Notes: generated by a model not told the origin, from the letters alone. Positions 33,914 to 45,967 are shown, numbered from the stretch's first letter. The stretch is 64,000 nt of DNA from Ectobius pallidus (GCA_964059195.1 CAXKWD010000006.1:10718530-10782529); one strand, 5' to 3'. Translations and numbers: made by a program.

Positions 33914-34664
33914 TGTGGCGTGCCTCTCGGGCCTGCCACCATAATTAGGGGCAATTCCAGAGCCGTACAGAAAATTTAATGAAAAATACAGTAAGGATAG
34001 AAGAAGGGAACGTAATATACCTATAAATACTGAAATACTGAAACCAGATTCAACAATTTATTACAAACTTTGTTAGGTTAATAAACCAAGAAACAATTAG
34101 GCCATACAATATGTAAAAGAAAATACCTAAACACCCTAACTCCATAAGAACAACCGGGGGTGTGGCCATCTCAACTCACGGAAATAAGTTACGACTGATA
34201 AGACTGTACAGAATATATATAACAAAAAATAAAAAATAAAAGCAATAATAATAACTAGAAACACTGGTGGGCAAAAAACTTAACTAAACATAATCGGTAT
34301 AAAGTGAATTAATACGCAACAAAAGAAACCCACCAGGAAAAGATATGAAAATACTCTGAAATGAACTACCGCATACCTGAGCTAAAGGAGGAGTCCCAGG
34401 CTATGGACTCCAAGAAGAACCGCTCGCTTCCGAAGTCTGGTCTTGAATTCCCAAAGGTTCGTGAAGCGAGGCCTTAAACCCTCACGAAAAATCTACCAGC
34501 AAACCGGAACACGTGACTTCGTGACGTCAGAAAACAGCGAGATAGGAAAAAAGGAGAAAAATGAAAATGAAAACAGTCCGCGAGGCGAGATGACCACCGA
34601 GATAATAGTAAGTACCTTTGGCATAAAAGAACATTATACAGTGTGCCGAAATATAGGCGGCACA
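33914..34664 (-). repeat. 5' LTR of element 1
   Basis: This is the upstream LTR in the direction of transcription. The same chance frames occur as in the partner LTR. TSD AAAT follows at 34665-34668. Confidence 0.93.
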
Positions 34665-34974
34665 AAATTCATTACCTTCATTTAAACCACCCGGCGGAGA
34701 CAACTTCTTTCGTATAAAAGAACTCAACATTCCTTCTTTTCGCATTGTATACCCTCATTTTACGATTGTGATAAGTGCACTGAAGTAGGCCTATAGTCTG
34801 CCAAAATTTGTAACAATCGTATCGTTTAAGACATTTTGTTTATAAGTATGGTATTCCGGCAATATTTACCATAATTTTAATTTTTTATGTACTTCAGACC
34901 ATTAGACGCACCCAACTTTCAAGGCTCTGTTTTCAAAGTAAAAAAGCGCGTCTTATGGTCCGTAAAATACGGTA

Positions 34975-36106
34975 ATTTTTTATTTCTGAAGTGTTGAATT
35001 GCTACATACTACTTTTTACCTTTTCGCTTGTCATTAAAATAGGCCTACTGTTTTCTTATAGAGTGTTAACCCTCATTTCACCTTAACTGCTTGGCTCCCC
35101 CCCCCCCCGGAACTAGTCTTTTGGCTCTATAAATAGTCTTTACAGTTTAAAAAATCCTAGTAATTATTAAGGCTCTAAAAAGAGTGAGTATGAATATGGT
35201 CGCGGCTGCATTCTACTGCCTAAATTTTTACCGCAAGAAGCTGGCTTCACTTGTTCTAATTTTTCTGTAGTTTACTGCTCCGCTCTCCTCAGCCCGGCTT
35301 CACTAGCAGTTTTGTTCAGCGTTGTACACAGCATTGTGGGGTTCTTGTGCATAGAATATAGACTGTCTTGTGATAAGTAATGGAAATGAGTGGATTGTAA
35401 ACAGTGGCATTCCTACAGTGTTTTGCAGATGACAAGCCGTTTATCCTTCTCCTTGCTTTGATACGCGGTCCAATCAGAGACGGCGAGACGGAGGGAAGAC
35501 TGTTACTGCTAGCGGCACTTTTTAGCTCGTGCACGTGATTGGCGGTGAAGGAATTGGCTTCTTATTTGAAAAATACTGTAGAGTGGTACGCCCCGGGCCC
35601 AACTTACTATGGGGCCCCCCATTGATGCCCCATCCTAATATAAAAATTAATATTCCACCTCTTTTTTCACTCATCGGAATTTTTGTATTAAACAAAACGA
35701 GTTACCAATAAAAAAATTGACTCTAGTTACGACTGTTTTGGTCTCAGGTTCATGAGTCGGTCACGAGAGATCACTCCCAGTCGGACGCTGCGCTGAAATG
35801 CATAAGGGTCATTCCATGTCATTTCAACGAGGTCATGACACCCTCTGTCTCGAATGTTGATGAAACTTTGTGTACACCCTTCCCTTATTATTGGAACAAA
35901 CCACCCAAAATATTTTTCCTCTATCTCAAATGGTTTCAATTTTATAGCACTTTTCATGAAATCTGCATTGCCTGTCTTGTTCGAGACTCTTGGCACAAGA
36001 TACCCACGTGTACATTTATTTTTTTTATCTCCATAACCACTAGACTTGTTTGTGTGTGTGTTCCATTTTCAAGCAGTAGAATGCTGCTTGTGGCAGCAGT
36101 CAAATA
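34975..36106. other. Intergenic with one possible transposon end
   Basis: No gene is supported. A poly-C run lies at 35099-35108. GGGTCATTCCATGTCATTTC at about 35808 resembles the terminus of the long-TIR transposon at 10221 and may be a stranded end of a related family, but no partner terminus was found. TAGGCCTA occurs at 35040-35047. Confidence 0.4.
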
Positions 36107-36754
36107 CAGCGTTTCTCAACCTATGGTCCGCGAACCACTGGTGGTCCACGAAGATTGTGCAGATGGTCCGCAGACATAATTAAAAAATATAATAAATCAA
36201 GTAAAGAAGTAAAAATTTTTCACATAAAATGGGCACTAGGTGTCAAAGTTTTTAAAATCTTCGTAAATACAGGTCCTATTGCATGTTTCCTTACTTTTGC
36301 AGTTACGAACCACAGTTTGAAACCCCTGATGCACTGACTCTATGGTTCCCGCTTTCATTCAAAACCCTGAAAAATAAGACTTTGTCGGAATTTGTTATTA
36401 GAGGTGCTGTCTTAACAAGGGTTTTATTGTTGGAGGAGCCCGAGTGTCTGATACCGGTAAACCTGTGTTATAATTCCTAATTATATTATCAAATTGGTAG
36501 TAAATATTAAAGTCTGTTCAAAATATAATTTTACTGTCAATAGTTTACTTCCAATTCAATAACTGTGTTTCCGTCGAATTAAAAAATGTATTTAAAATTA
36601 TTTCGTTATAATGACCTATAATTAATACCTCAAATGTCAAGAATATAGGCCTACATAAAGCCTACCTTTAAAAATGGGATGTAAAATTAGGGGTCCGTAA
36701 AAAATATCTTGGCATTTTAGAGATCCTCGGGTTCAAAAAGGTTGAGAAACGCTG
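36107..36754. mobile_element. hAT-type MITE (CAG...TTCTCAACC termini)
   Basis: The left end CAGCGTTTCTCAACCTATGG and right end AAAAAGGTTGAGAAACGCTG are inverted repeats of the type common to hAT/Charlie-like MITEs in animals. GGTCC-(G/A) words recur just inside (GGTCCGCGAACC, GGTGGTCCACGAAG, GGTCCGCAGAC, GGGGTCCGTAAAA). The 8-bp flanks no longer match clearly. No transposase; the short frames inside are not recognisable. Confidence 0.78.
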
Positions 36755-37199
36755 CCTTAGATGAAGATAGCAGCAGTAAATTACTGCCCATATAGCCAGG
36801 GGTGCCCCTCCCACAACCTGATTGGCTCTCAACAAGGGCGCCAATAAATAATATTAAAAACATCAATAAAAATTAAATAAAGATGACTTCAGTGGCGTTG
36901 TCAGAATATGGGTCAGGTATTTTAAAAACATAATATCTGGTCCCACCCAAAATAGTTATTCTGACCACGTCACTGAGTAAATCAAAACAATGCAGTTGCT
37001 TACTCTTCGGGACTGCTAGAGTAGCCAAAGTCCAAGTGGATTTGCCACAGCTCCTTTCTTTCTTTTATGCCTAGACGGCAGACAGGACAACACATAACTC
37101 TGAAAAGATTAATCCACAATTATTATGGTTATCCATTTTTCGTACTTTACAATTAACTGTACTTGACATTCTTTAAGATTAAGTGATCAGACATTGGGG
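36755..37199. other. Intergenic, nothing recognised
   Basis: AT-rich with a 13-base G run at its right edge (about 37196-37208). No supported feature. Confidence 0.4.
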
Positions 37200-37207
37200 G
37201 GGGGGGG

Positions 37208-37690
37208 GTGACACAAAGATTGGCGACAAGTTTCTCTTTATTTTTAAGGGGACTTTACATGAAGAAATTTTCGTTTTTGGCGGTTTTCTCGAAAACGGCT
37301 CTAAAGATTTTTTCTTTAAATTTTGCACATCGGTTGCTTATACCAAGAGCTAAAACTTCTATTTCAAACATTTTTCGAAAAAAAAACTCTGGGGATGTGA
37401 CACGAAGATTGGTGATGACCTTCTCTTATTTTCAAGGGGACTTTACATTAAGAAAATTTCTTTTGTAGAGATTTTCTTGAAAGTAGCTCTTACGATTGTG
37501 TTTCAATTTTACACATGGGGTGCTTATATTAAGAACCAAAACTTTTATTTGAAACATTTTTTCGAAAAAAAATTATCTGAAGGGTAGTTATAAGCCACTC
37601 TGAACACGTGGTGTTTGCAATATGGGATCTTTTTCTATATCAGAATGTGAAGTGAGAATAATGTATTGGCCATGCGAAAAGTAAAGAAAG
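37208..37690 (-). repeat. Repeat family R-B, inverted partial copy with two tandem units
   Basis: Two diverged ~195-bp units (about 37208-37401 and 37402-37595) share AAGATTGG(C/T)GA, AGGGGACTTTACAT and TTTTTCGAAAAAAAA. They are the reverse complement of units in R-B copies at 7600-7830 and 39660-40170. GAATGTGAAGTGAGAA near 37650 continues the family. With the plus-sense copy starting at 38008 this makes a head-to-head pair separated by ~320 bp. Confidence 0.65.
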
Positions 37691-38007
37691 TTACGAGAGT
37701 ACATTAATAAGATATTTTTGGGTTATGTATCCTTCGGGGATGCGATGTGGTAACGAGAGTAGTAATAGGTTGCGTTTGAAGTGAAATCTGGCAACCATGC
37801 ACCCCCTCCTACCCTCCTCCGACGCCTGCCTCGCACTTAAGCCCTTTGGACAGGGACATCTAGATGGTTATGCTGTCTTCATAAGGGTTTTAACCTAATG
37901 GCAAAAAAGTGTGAATACGCCCAATTACCTTTCTATTCACTGATTGAGAGGTCGAAGAGGATTGGGGTGGCAGCAGGTAGAGGCAGTTCTTGGAACAAAA
38001 GTCTTTA

Positions 38008-40428
38008 AAAATCTGATGTGAAAGTCACATAACTTCCTCTGCCCAAATAAAAGTTAGCAGTATTCACATATCCTTATACAGAATCGCAAGACACAATTTT
38101 ACGCTAATTATGCTGTAAATACCATATAGCCCCTCATTTGAATGCTGCGACTAAAAACACAGGCTATGGACAAACAAAAAAAAAGAAGAAAAAATAAGTG
38201 ACTGCAAACGTTTATTGAACTTTCCGCCATTCAAAATAATTTCCGAAATTTATCGAATATTCCCCTCAGATATTTCTTCACTGTAAGCATGGCCAACAAT
38301 ACATCTTTCTCACTTCACATACATATATGGGTGATTCTTCAAATACGGGAAAATTTGGAGTGTGTGAAATCCAAATTTTTTACTTTGTTTAAAAAATCTC
38401 AAAAAAATCACAAAAATACTTCAGGGGTTACTTGATTATAATATGACACCAGCAGAGCTTGAATGTTTATATTTTTATTTATTTTAATTTCTTTATTTTT
38501 TTAAAGCCATGTGGATGACATCCGTGTACATGTGGATGGCAGAAGGCCACATTATTGACTAACTTTGGAAACAATCTGCTTTTCATTATGTGATTTCATA
38601 TTTTTCTCAGCATACTTCAGTTGATTTTGCATCAAATTTGCAAATTTGTGTGCATACTCCGGAATTAATGTAATTTTAACGAGACTGTGTTTTGATGGTT
38701 TTGGGGGAGGGGGGAATCAAGCAGAAATTCATTTAATCAGTTTTAAGATCTTAAGTACAGGTCACAGACACCGCAAACACAATAGTATCCTACATTTATC
38801 ATCTACATGACTTGAGAGTCATCCACATACCCCTTCATGAGACATGTGGATGACACAAAAATCAGGCATGTGGATGACAAAAAAGGAGTTTAAGTGGTCT
38901 CAGCAAGCCATTTCTAAACCTCTGTAGGCTCAACTTCAGTCAGGTACTTTGAATTGGAAGGTTTATCATAGTGCATAATCAAAATTAATTAATATTCACT
39001 TTCTGCCTACTTTCTAGAAGCCATGCAAATGACGGGGAATAAAAACGTTTTCCTTGAAAATGATACAAAGTCCTTTGTTAATCCCAAACTGTTTGTAAGC
39101 AAGCAAAATTCAACATTACAATTCAACCACAAGCTGCCCTGTTGGCTTTCTAACACTGTTGCCAGTTTTACAAATTTCTCATTTCTGCAGAAAAAAATTA
39201 TATTCTTTTCAGCCATGTGGATGACCAAAAACCCTTGGGGCATTCTTTATGTTCATTAGGTGGGGTGACAATTTTATTTCATTTTATTTTTTAGGGGTCA
39301 ATATTCTTCACCCATTCATACTCATTGACAGGAAAAAAGTTGAAAAGGAAACAGCATTTTGTTTTGTGGAAAAATGCATTAGAATATACAAAACCGAGGT
39401 TTGGGACAGGGCATGTGGATGACATTTCATTGAATTAAATTCGATTTTGGAATATCAGAATTTAAAGTTAGTGACATTTCAAACTGATAGTTGTTGTATG
39501 GAAGTAGTAGAAACAAACTTTTATTTTAATTTTTTTTAAAAGTTGAATTTGAAGGGAAATATCACTCCGGAACGCAAATTTTCCCGTATTTGAAGAATCA
39601 CCCATATAGAATAAGAGGCCATGAATGTCCGCTTATTGAGTTGTTCACCAGGCAAGACAGAGTATCTACAAACAGTGGGTAGTTTACAACCACCCTTCAG
39701 AGATTTTTTAAAAAAAGTTTCAAATAAAAGTTTTAGTTCTTGGTATAAGCTCTCCATGTACAAAATTTAAAGGAAATCGTTCGAGCCGTTTTTGAGAAAA
39801 TCGTGACAAACGAAAACTTATTCGTGTAAAAGTCCCCTTAAAGTAAGGGAAAGTTGTCGCCACTCTTCGTGTCACAGCCTCAGAAGGTACCTAACCCAAA
39901 TACAAAATTTTGTTTTCGTACGACTTTCCGTTACATGAGGCCGTATTGCAAAGAGCGTGTATTCACAGTGGGTGGCTTATAACTACCCTTCAGAGAATTT
40001 TTTCGAAAAAAAGTTTCAAATAAAAGTTTTAGCTCTTGATATAAGCAACTCATGTGCAAAATTTAAAGAAAATCTTTACAGCTGTTTTCGAGAAAATCGC
40101 GAAAAACGAAAAATGCTTCATTTAAAGTCCCTTAAAAATAAGAGAAACTTGTCGCCAATCTTCAGCTGACATCTTCGGAAGGTACCTGACTCAAATACGA
40201 AATTTTGTTTTCATACGATTTTCCGTTTTGGAGCTAGCTTGTTCACAGACATTCCACACAGACACACACAGACACACACACTGACACACAGACATGTTTC
40301 CAAAAATAGTATTTTTGGATTCAGGGGGCCTTGAAACGTGTATATGTGTTAAAAACTCAACTTCGAATTTGGGGGTCGAAAACAATACTTCCTCTACCTA
40401 TAGTACCTATGGTACGGGCAGAGGAAGT
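38008..40428 (+). repeat. Repeat family R-B, copy 2, split by a TIR element
   Basis: Starts ATCTGATGTGAAAGTCACAT, ACTTCCTCTGCCC, and ends ACTTCCTCTACC...GGGCAGAGGAAGT, so the termini are short inverted repeats. It is interrupted at CACTTCACATACATATAT by the 1275-bp element at 38329-39603; copy 1 shows the undisturbed site. A ~265-300-bp unit is tandemly duplicated (about 39660-39925 and 39926-40230). An (ACACAG)n tract lies near 40257-40290. No protein. Confidence 0.8.
38329..39603. mobile_element. 1275-bp TIR element with iterated CATGTGGATGAC motif
   Basis: The termini are perfect 29-bp inverted repeats beginning GGGTGATTCTTCAAATACGG. ATAT flanks both sides (38325-38328, 39604-39607) and R-B copy 1 gives the empty site. 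CATGTGGATGAC or a one- to three-mismatch variant occurs at 38508, 38529, 38843, 38867, 39022, 39214 and 39412 in plus sense and at about 38799 and 38819 inverted. A 78-codon frame (39023-39259) is bracketed by two of the motifs (MQMT, MWMT). A 4-bp duplication recalls the Sola superfamily, but this is only a guess. No transposase recognised. Confidence 0.88.
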
Positions 40429-41441
40429 AAAAAGTGGCATGCACAATACTACGATTTATCTTGTTTGTTCGAAAAGACTGTTATGCTTTCTATGATTCCT
40501 GATCAAATCTGAAGTTACTTGACTACCCATGAGGAATAAACCTCATTCTTTTTACGATTCAAACCAGGCATGCTTTGCAGTTATTCAAGAGCTATCATGA
40601 TGGCTTAGAACAATTATTATTTAACTTGCCTTTTAGCTGGTGTGCGTGCGCCATGCCCAGCGAAATCTACTGTACGCAGATTAAAAATAGATGGACTGAA
40701 GGGTGGCCGAATGCACCTAGAAGCCGGTTTAGGTGTATGTTGTAGAAGAAAAGTCAGGTTAAAATCTATGTACAAAAATATTCTTCTATCAACAGTCACA
40801 ATATTAAAATTAATCAGGTGTATCGTCTCTCTCTCTCTCTTTCGTAGTTTTACTTCTCCCTTGTAGGGACCTTTATGCGGCCCGCGCTGCCCGTCCGCGA
40901 CCTGTCGGGAGAGGAATGAACTATGGATCAGAACACCACTGCCTTCTAGACTGTGTCACTCGTGTTTACTCGTGTATACACGAGACGGCGGTGCAGAACA
41001 CAGACAGACATACATTTTTGACCAGACAAGGACATTGAGGGCCTCCCCGGATGAGTGATCAGCCCAATGTCGGGGCCACCTCCGAGACAACACGAACACA
41101 TAGGACGAGGTGTATCGTGTGTACTCACGCAATGAGTACTTCAATATAAACAAGTCTAAGTATAACTTGTTTGGGACTGAAGATGATGCAAAACCAGCAT
41201 CGAAATGCATCTCCACTTTGATATTGTTTAATGACTGCTGACAGAAGAATTCTAGAACAGACTAGATGCAGACTGGAAAATCGTATGAATCTAAACAAAA
41301 TTTTGTATTTGGGTCAGGTAACTTCTGAGCCAAGTATCAGTGGGCCTACTGAAGCTTTCGAACTTGAACTCATCAGGTATGTGATTGCATTTTATAATTG
41401 TGACTGGTAGTGGTACGAGTTTTCAAGTAGAGGCCGCGCCG
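40429..41441. other. Intergenic with repeat fragments
   Basis: No gene is supported. Fragments seen: CACTGCCTTCTAGACTGTGT at about 40938 (related to 51940 and 52105), a perfect 16-bp palindrome CTCGTGTATACACGAG at 40969-40984, a hairpin GATGCAAAACCAGCATC near 41183, and a scrap of R-B (GTATTTGGGTCAGGTAACTT) near 41307. Confidence 0.45.
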
Positions 41442-42189
41442 TATAAATTTGCCGAAGCGCAGTAACCAATTTACGAGAAGACCGAGAAGTCACGCCTTCG
41501 TCCCAACACGTCATCATTCCCCTCCCCGCATTTTATTGATTATTACCACGTGTTCCATTGGGGAATCACCGTCTAAGAATATCTCACTCGTTCTGCAAGG
41601 CAGTCTTGAGTGTAGGCGTTCCTTTTGTTGGTATCGGTGAATGAGTGTTTGGGCTGTGTTACAGCTTATATTGTTAGCAGTTTTAAGTGCGCCTCACATT
41701 GTTTAAAATGCCCCCTGTGCTAAGTAAATTACAGTTTAATACTCTTCATAGTCAAGCTAGGGAAATTGTGTCAAATGTGCACGCCTTTATGAAAGAAGAA
41801 GCTGAAACAGGCGTTCGCATAAAAATTGAGAATTTCGGTAAAAGAGCATCTGCAGCTACAGGCGTTAATGAACGTACGATTAGGCAAATTGTAAAAGAAA
41901 GAAAAAACATTGAATCTGCAGAAGGTCCTTCTACATCATTTTCTACCCCTGGTAAGAAAAGACAAAAACCCGCGCCTATGTCAACAGTGGACCAATTTAA
42001 TGAGAACGTCATTCGTAGACGCAGATACGAATATGCTCTGCGGGAAAGTGAAATGCCCACTATTAAAAAACTCCATGTGCGATTAATTGAAGATATAGAA
42101 TATACCGGCAGTAAAACCTCGTTGCGTTGGCTTTTGAAAAAATTAGGTTTTAACAACATTAGGTTAAACAACAAACAATTTAGGTCTAA

Positions 42190-42590
42190 AATTAGAAAAT
42201 TTATATAATTATTACTTCTGTTATCAAATATTACTGTTATAACATTTTTCATATTAAACTTTAAAATTTGGATAGAACTTAATTTCTTTGTTTTTTACTA
42301 AAATTTGAACAAATAAATTGTTATGTATTATTGTTGTATTGCTTCGTACCTTGTATTGTAAATAGAACCTGTTCTAACCTTTCATACATAACATTTTGTC
42401 ATACTTCTCCAAATTATGCATTTTTTTTAAAGTAATTGTTTAGTATAAGTATTTCTAATATAACTTATAACTGAACCACCCCCGAACACAAGCTCTGCTT
42501 CTTCGGGGGGTGTATCAACTTTTGTATATATTTTTCGTGTACTTTGGAGTAATAAAATTGTAAATTGTAAAAAATTGTAAATTGTAAAAG
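42190..42590 (+). mobile_element. Retroposed 3' fragment (LINE or SINE tail) in the transposase
   Basis: An AT-rich insert separates the KKLGF codons from the continuing transposase frame. It ends with a hairpin CCCCCGAACA...TTCGGGGGG at 42479-42510, AATAAA at about 42551, and a tail of ATTGTAAATTGTAAA repeated twice. A short iterated tail after a hairpin is typical of non-LTR retrotransposons that end in simple repeats. The left boundary and target duplication are not resolved. Confidence 0.5.
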
Positions 42591-44509
42591 TGGAGAAGAA
42601 CGCCGAATAATAGGACTTTACTTACGGTACTGAAAAACAAGACATTCGATTCAAGAGAACAAAATTTTTAAGACAGATATTACAATACAGACAAGAAAAC
42701 AGACCTATAATATATACAGACGAGACATATATTCATAGTACCCATACGGCGCCACTTTCCTGGTCAGATGATTCGGGTAGGGGGTTTCATGTCCCTATTT
42801 CCAAAGGGCGACGTTTAGTGATTGTTCATGCGGGAGGAGAGACTGGATTTGTCCCAAATGCTTTGTTAATATTCAAATCCCAGACAAAGTCAGGCGACTA
42901 TCATGATGACATGAACCATCAGAATTTCATGAAATGGCTCAAAGAACAATTAATTCCAAATTTACCACCATCCCTCACCTACCTCAAATTTACTAAAGGC
43001 AGATATGCAAAAGTGGCTTCAAGAAAAAAATATTCATTTTCCACCGAACTTTACCAAACCTGAACTGTACGACCTTGTACTGAAGCATAAACCCAACTTC
43101 ATTTTTACCGTGTTTTAATGCGTGAACATGGGCATTCCAGGGGCGTAGCTACTTAAGAAGCTAGGAAAGCAGTGCTTCCCGAAGATTGTAGGCAAACATT
43201 AAATTATTGTTTATCGTGTAATAGTCTGTAAATGCAAGACATTTAATTCGTAGATGAAGTACATTCTTTTCATCAGATCATGTGTTCCCTAAATGAGACA
43301 ACATGAGATGCAGCAGTCTTATTGCACAGTTTGATGCGGCAGCCCAAGTTAGGAAGCTGCTTTTGAACAGCAGTCTTCTGGGCTGTGCGGAAATGCAAGC
43401 TTTGTAGTTTTCCCGCCACTAAAATTTGTAGATTTGGAAGCGGTTGCAGTGTTGTATTCCACCGCATTAGCGCTGCATACGTTAGGGTAGGTCCGTATGT
43501 GGTGTTGTGGAAAGGTGTGGTGTGGGCGGTTCTGTTTATCAACATGGGTGACAGCAGTGATTCTTGTGATTGTGTAATTGAAGACGTATTAACAAAGAAA
43601 TTTAGTCTGCGTTCAGTCGAAGTCTTCTAAAAGATCTATTGCCCTAAATGAACATCTAAACAAAATGTTTCCTGCTATTTCTCCTACACGATGGCAGTAT
43701 CATAGTCGTTTAGTAGAAATGATTCATTAAAACAGATCCCATATTGAACAGCTATTTGACGGCATTGTTGAAAATAAGAATGAATGGGATTCAGAAACCA
43801 TTGTTTCTGCCCAAGGGTTGCTGACAACTATAAAGGGATTCGATTTCAATTTCTTTTTAGAAATATTTTCCTTAATATTTCCATATTTCCATTTTCTGAT
43901 TCACTGTTCAAAGTACTTCAGACAAAACTAAATTATATTTCTTTCTGTATGCGAAAGATTGAACACTTTAAACGTCATTTGCAGAAACTTCGTGGGAATT
44001 TTGATTCTGTCTGAGAAAAAATGAAAGTATTTTTGTCTGAACAGGATTGCTTCAAAAAATCTAAAAGAATTTGCATAGATTCAATTCCTGGTGAAGATAA
44101 GAAATCTTCATACAAAAGACTTTTTTTACGAAGTCATTGATGTGGTATCTCTGAATATTTCAATTAGGTTTGCAGAGGTCCCCAGACTGAAATTTTTAAG
44201 TCTCCTTGACAGTAGGCAGTTTCAGTGAACTTTCTGTTGTTTATTGTGATTCTGATATGGCGAAGGAAACTGTTTATGATCTTCATGAATATATCTGGAC
44301 CTTCGACTTAAGAGTAGTTTTTCCTCAAACATACAAACTGTGCAGTCTAATCTTAACAATTCCAGCTACAAGTGCACCAAGTGAAAGGTCTTTATCTGCG
44401 TTAAAAAGGATTAAAAATTACCTGAGAAATTCTCAGACTTAGGAAAGATTAGCGGCACTCGCATTGTTAAACATAGAGAAGGCTCTGCTGAATGGATTGA
44501 GGAGCAGAC

Positions 44510-45967
44510 CAGAGGTGTACAAATCTCGATTTTAGCTTGCCCAAACCCGCTTGAACGCCAGGCAAGCAAGTTGCCAGCGTCATAGCTAGGAAGCATGCAG
44601 GTTTCTTTAAGCCTGATGGGTCAGGTCAAATCCAGCCTAGGCAAGTCAGAATAAGCTTGCGACATTCCTATCAGCTAAACAACTGTTGTTGCTGAGTGTA
44701 GGTAATACTTTCTTGCTTTTCTACATGCTGGTAGAAGAAATTCACCATGCAGATAAATAAAAGGTGGATAAAGTATTAAAAATCGTTTTAGCGTCTTAAC
44801 ACAAGTATTATTTTTATTATTAGGTAGATTTCGAAGAAAAATCTACCTAATGACTTTCAAAAAATTCGTTCATATCGTTACATTTCATGCCTCCCTAAGT
44901 ACGAAACCACCGACTGTTAAAAAAATTGTGATATTTATATTTATATACAGTATATGAAAATGTATGTATATATATATATATATATGCATATATATCTTTA
45001 CACGCTAGCAGCCGTAATTTTCAAGATATTTGAATCAAATTGTATTATGTTATTTCTAGGCTCAATAGTTCAGACAAGTTCGTTAATGAGCAAAATTGGC
45101 CTAAGGGGGTGGTCGGGGGAGGGGGTTGAAATTTTAAAACATTTATATCTCGGCCCCTATGAAGTATAGAGGGAAACTTTGATTGAATAAATTAGAGTAC
45201 TCCTTATGGAGTTCACAGTGACACCAACGATTCGGGGGTTTTGGGAGTACGAGTGGGGGTGGGGGTATGGGGATGGAAATTCGAAATTTTCGAAAGTACG
45301 TCTTGTGGGGTATCGTTGAAAAGCTCTTGATGAGTACTCTACAAATCAATAACTAGTTTCTTGATAGTTCTCATATAAGGCGAGATTTGAATGTTTTAAA
45401 AAGTTCTCTTTCCTCTTTTTTGCAGTTATTATTTCGGGTTTGTCATGCCAAGGCTAAAGAAGAAGAGTGCTACGAAGCGACAGTAAATTAAAACAAAAGC
45501 ACTTCGAAATCTACCTCAGCTTGTAGGCTTGCCTAAAGGGATTTTTGTTATTGTTATTAATGATTTTATGATGTTTTCTCGAAAATGTTTGAAAATTTTT
45601 CCCATGCCGGACTAGTAGGCCTACCTTTGTTCATTGATAATTAATTCAAACTGTCCACATTTTAGTTTCTCCTCGGCTTCCTTCAGGGTAAAATTCTCTA
45701 AATACGTCTGAAGTTCCTCAACTACGTAACTGCACGACTTACCAGTGCACTGCTATACCCAGTTTCATATTCTTTCCGCCAGGCCTTGCAGTTTCCTTAG
45801 GTCCTGTGCAACCCACCAAGTTATGAAGAGCTTGTGACTCATAGCGACAGTATTTCTTATCATCGTTGTAATCTGGCTTGCTTTCAAGTCAAGCAAGTTG
45901 AAAGCTGTGACTGGTTGCAGAATTTCAAAGGGGCAGGCAAGCTAAAATCAGAATATGTACACCTCTA
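44510..45967. mobile_element. hAT MITE nested in the hAT, perfect 8-bp TSD
   Basis: The ends (C/T)AGAGGTGTACA are inverted, continuing AATCTCGATTTTAGCTTGCC on the left, with GGCAAGCTAAAATCAGAATA on the right. GAGCAGAC flanks both sides (44502-44509, 45968-45975). GCTTGCC/GGCAAGC words recur inside both ends. The middle is an R-A copy, so without it the element is about 730 bp. Confidence 0.93.
44821..45546 (+). repeat. Repeat family R-A, copy 2
   Basis: Begins with a perfect hairpin TAGGTAGATTT / AAATCTACCTA (44821-44849) around TCGAAGA. It then carries all family landmarks: CACGCTAGC, TCAGACAAGTTCGTTAATGA, a G-rich block, and the splice-acceptor-like TTTTTTGCAG at about 45425. ATGCCAAGGCTAAAGAAGAA then opens a short M-P-R-L-K-K frame with an early TAA. 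The 3' end has CTTCGAAATCTACCTCAG, a near-direct repeat of the 5' hairpin arm, then TTGCCTAAAGGGATTTTT. Confidence 0.85.

Larger units (their letters stand above)
24095..34664 (-). mobile_element. LTR retrotransposon 1 (non-autonomous), minus strand
   Basis: Two 751-bp LTRs (24095-24845 and 33914-34664) lie in direct orientation, run TG...CA and are flanked by AAAT on both sides (24091-24094, 34665-34668). Minus orientation is inferred because, two bases inside the right LTR, the minus strand reads TGGTAGCAGAG. This matches 11 bases of an initiator-Met tRNA 3' end. The other junction carries a short purine run (CGAGGGAGT). Excluding the nested element, the interior is about 3.5 kb and shows no gag, protease, RT, RNase H or integrase motif in any frame, so it depends on a partner. 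The LTRs differ at a single base I could find, which implies recent insertion. Confidence 0.88.
23785..34972. mobile_element. Outer TIR element of a three-level nest
   Basis: The ends TCGTATTTTACGGACTATAA and CCGTATTTTACGGACCATAA (right end reverse complemented), followed by GGTGC / GACGC, are inverted repeats flanked by TA at 23783-23784 and 34973-34974. Without the LTR element it would be about 615 bp (23785-24094 plus 34669-34972), a MITE of Tc1/mariner type. The interior has no coding. Its break at AAAT is the LTR target site. Confidence 0.82.

Noticed and set aside
35808..35870. Full second copy of the long-TIR transposon
   Set aside because: Only about 15 bases of the terminus match (GGGTCATTCCATGTCA). 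No partner terminus or transposase is nearby.
40938..40990. MITE defined by the CACTGCCTTCTA...CTGT repeat and 16-bp palindrome
   Set aside because: The shared block with 51940 and 52105 is real, but the copies are in direct, not inverted, arrangement and no boundaries could be set.
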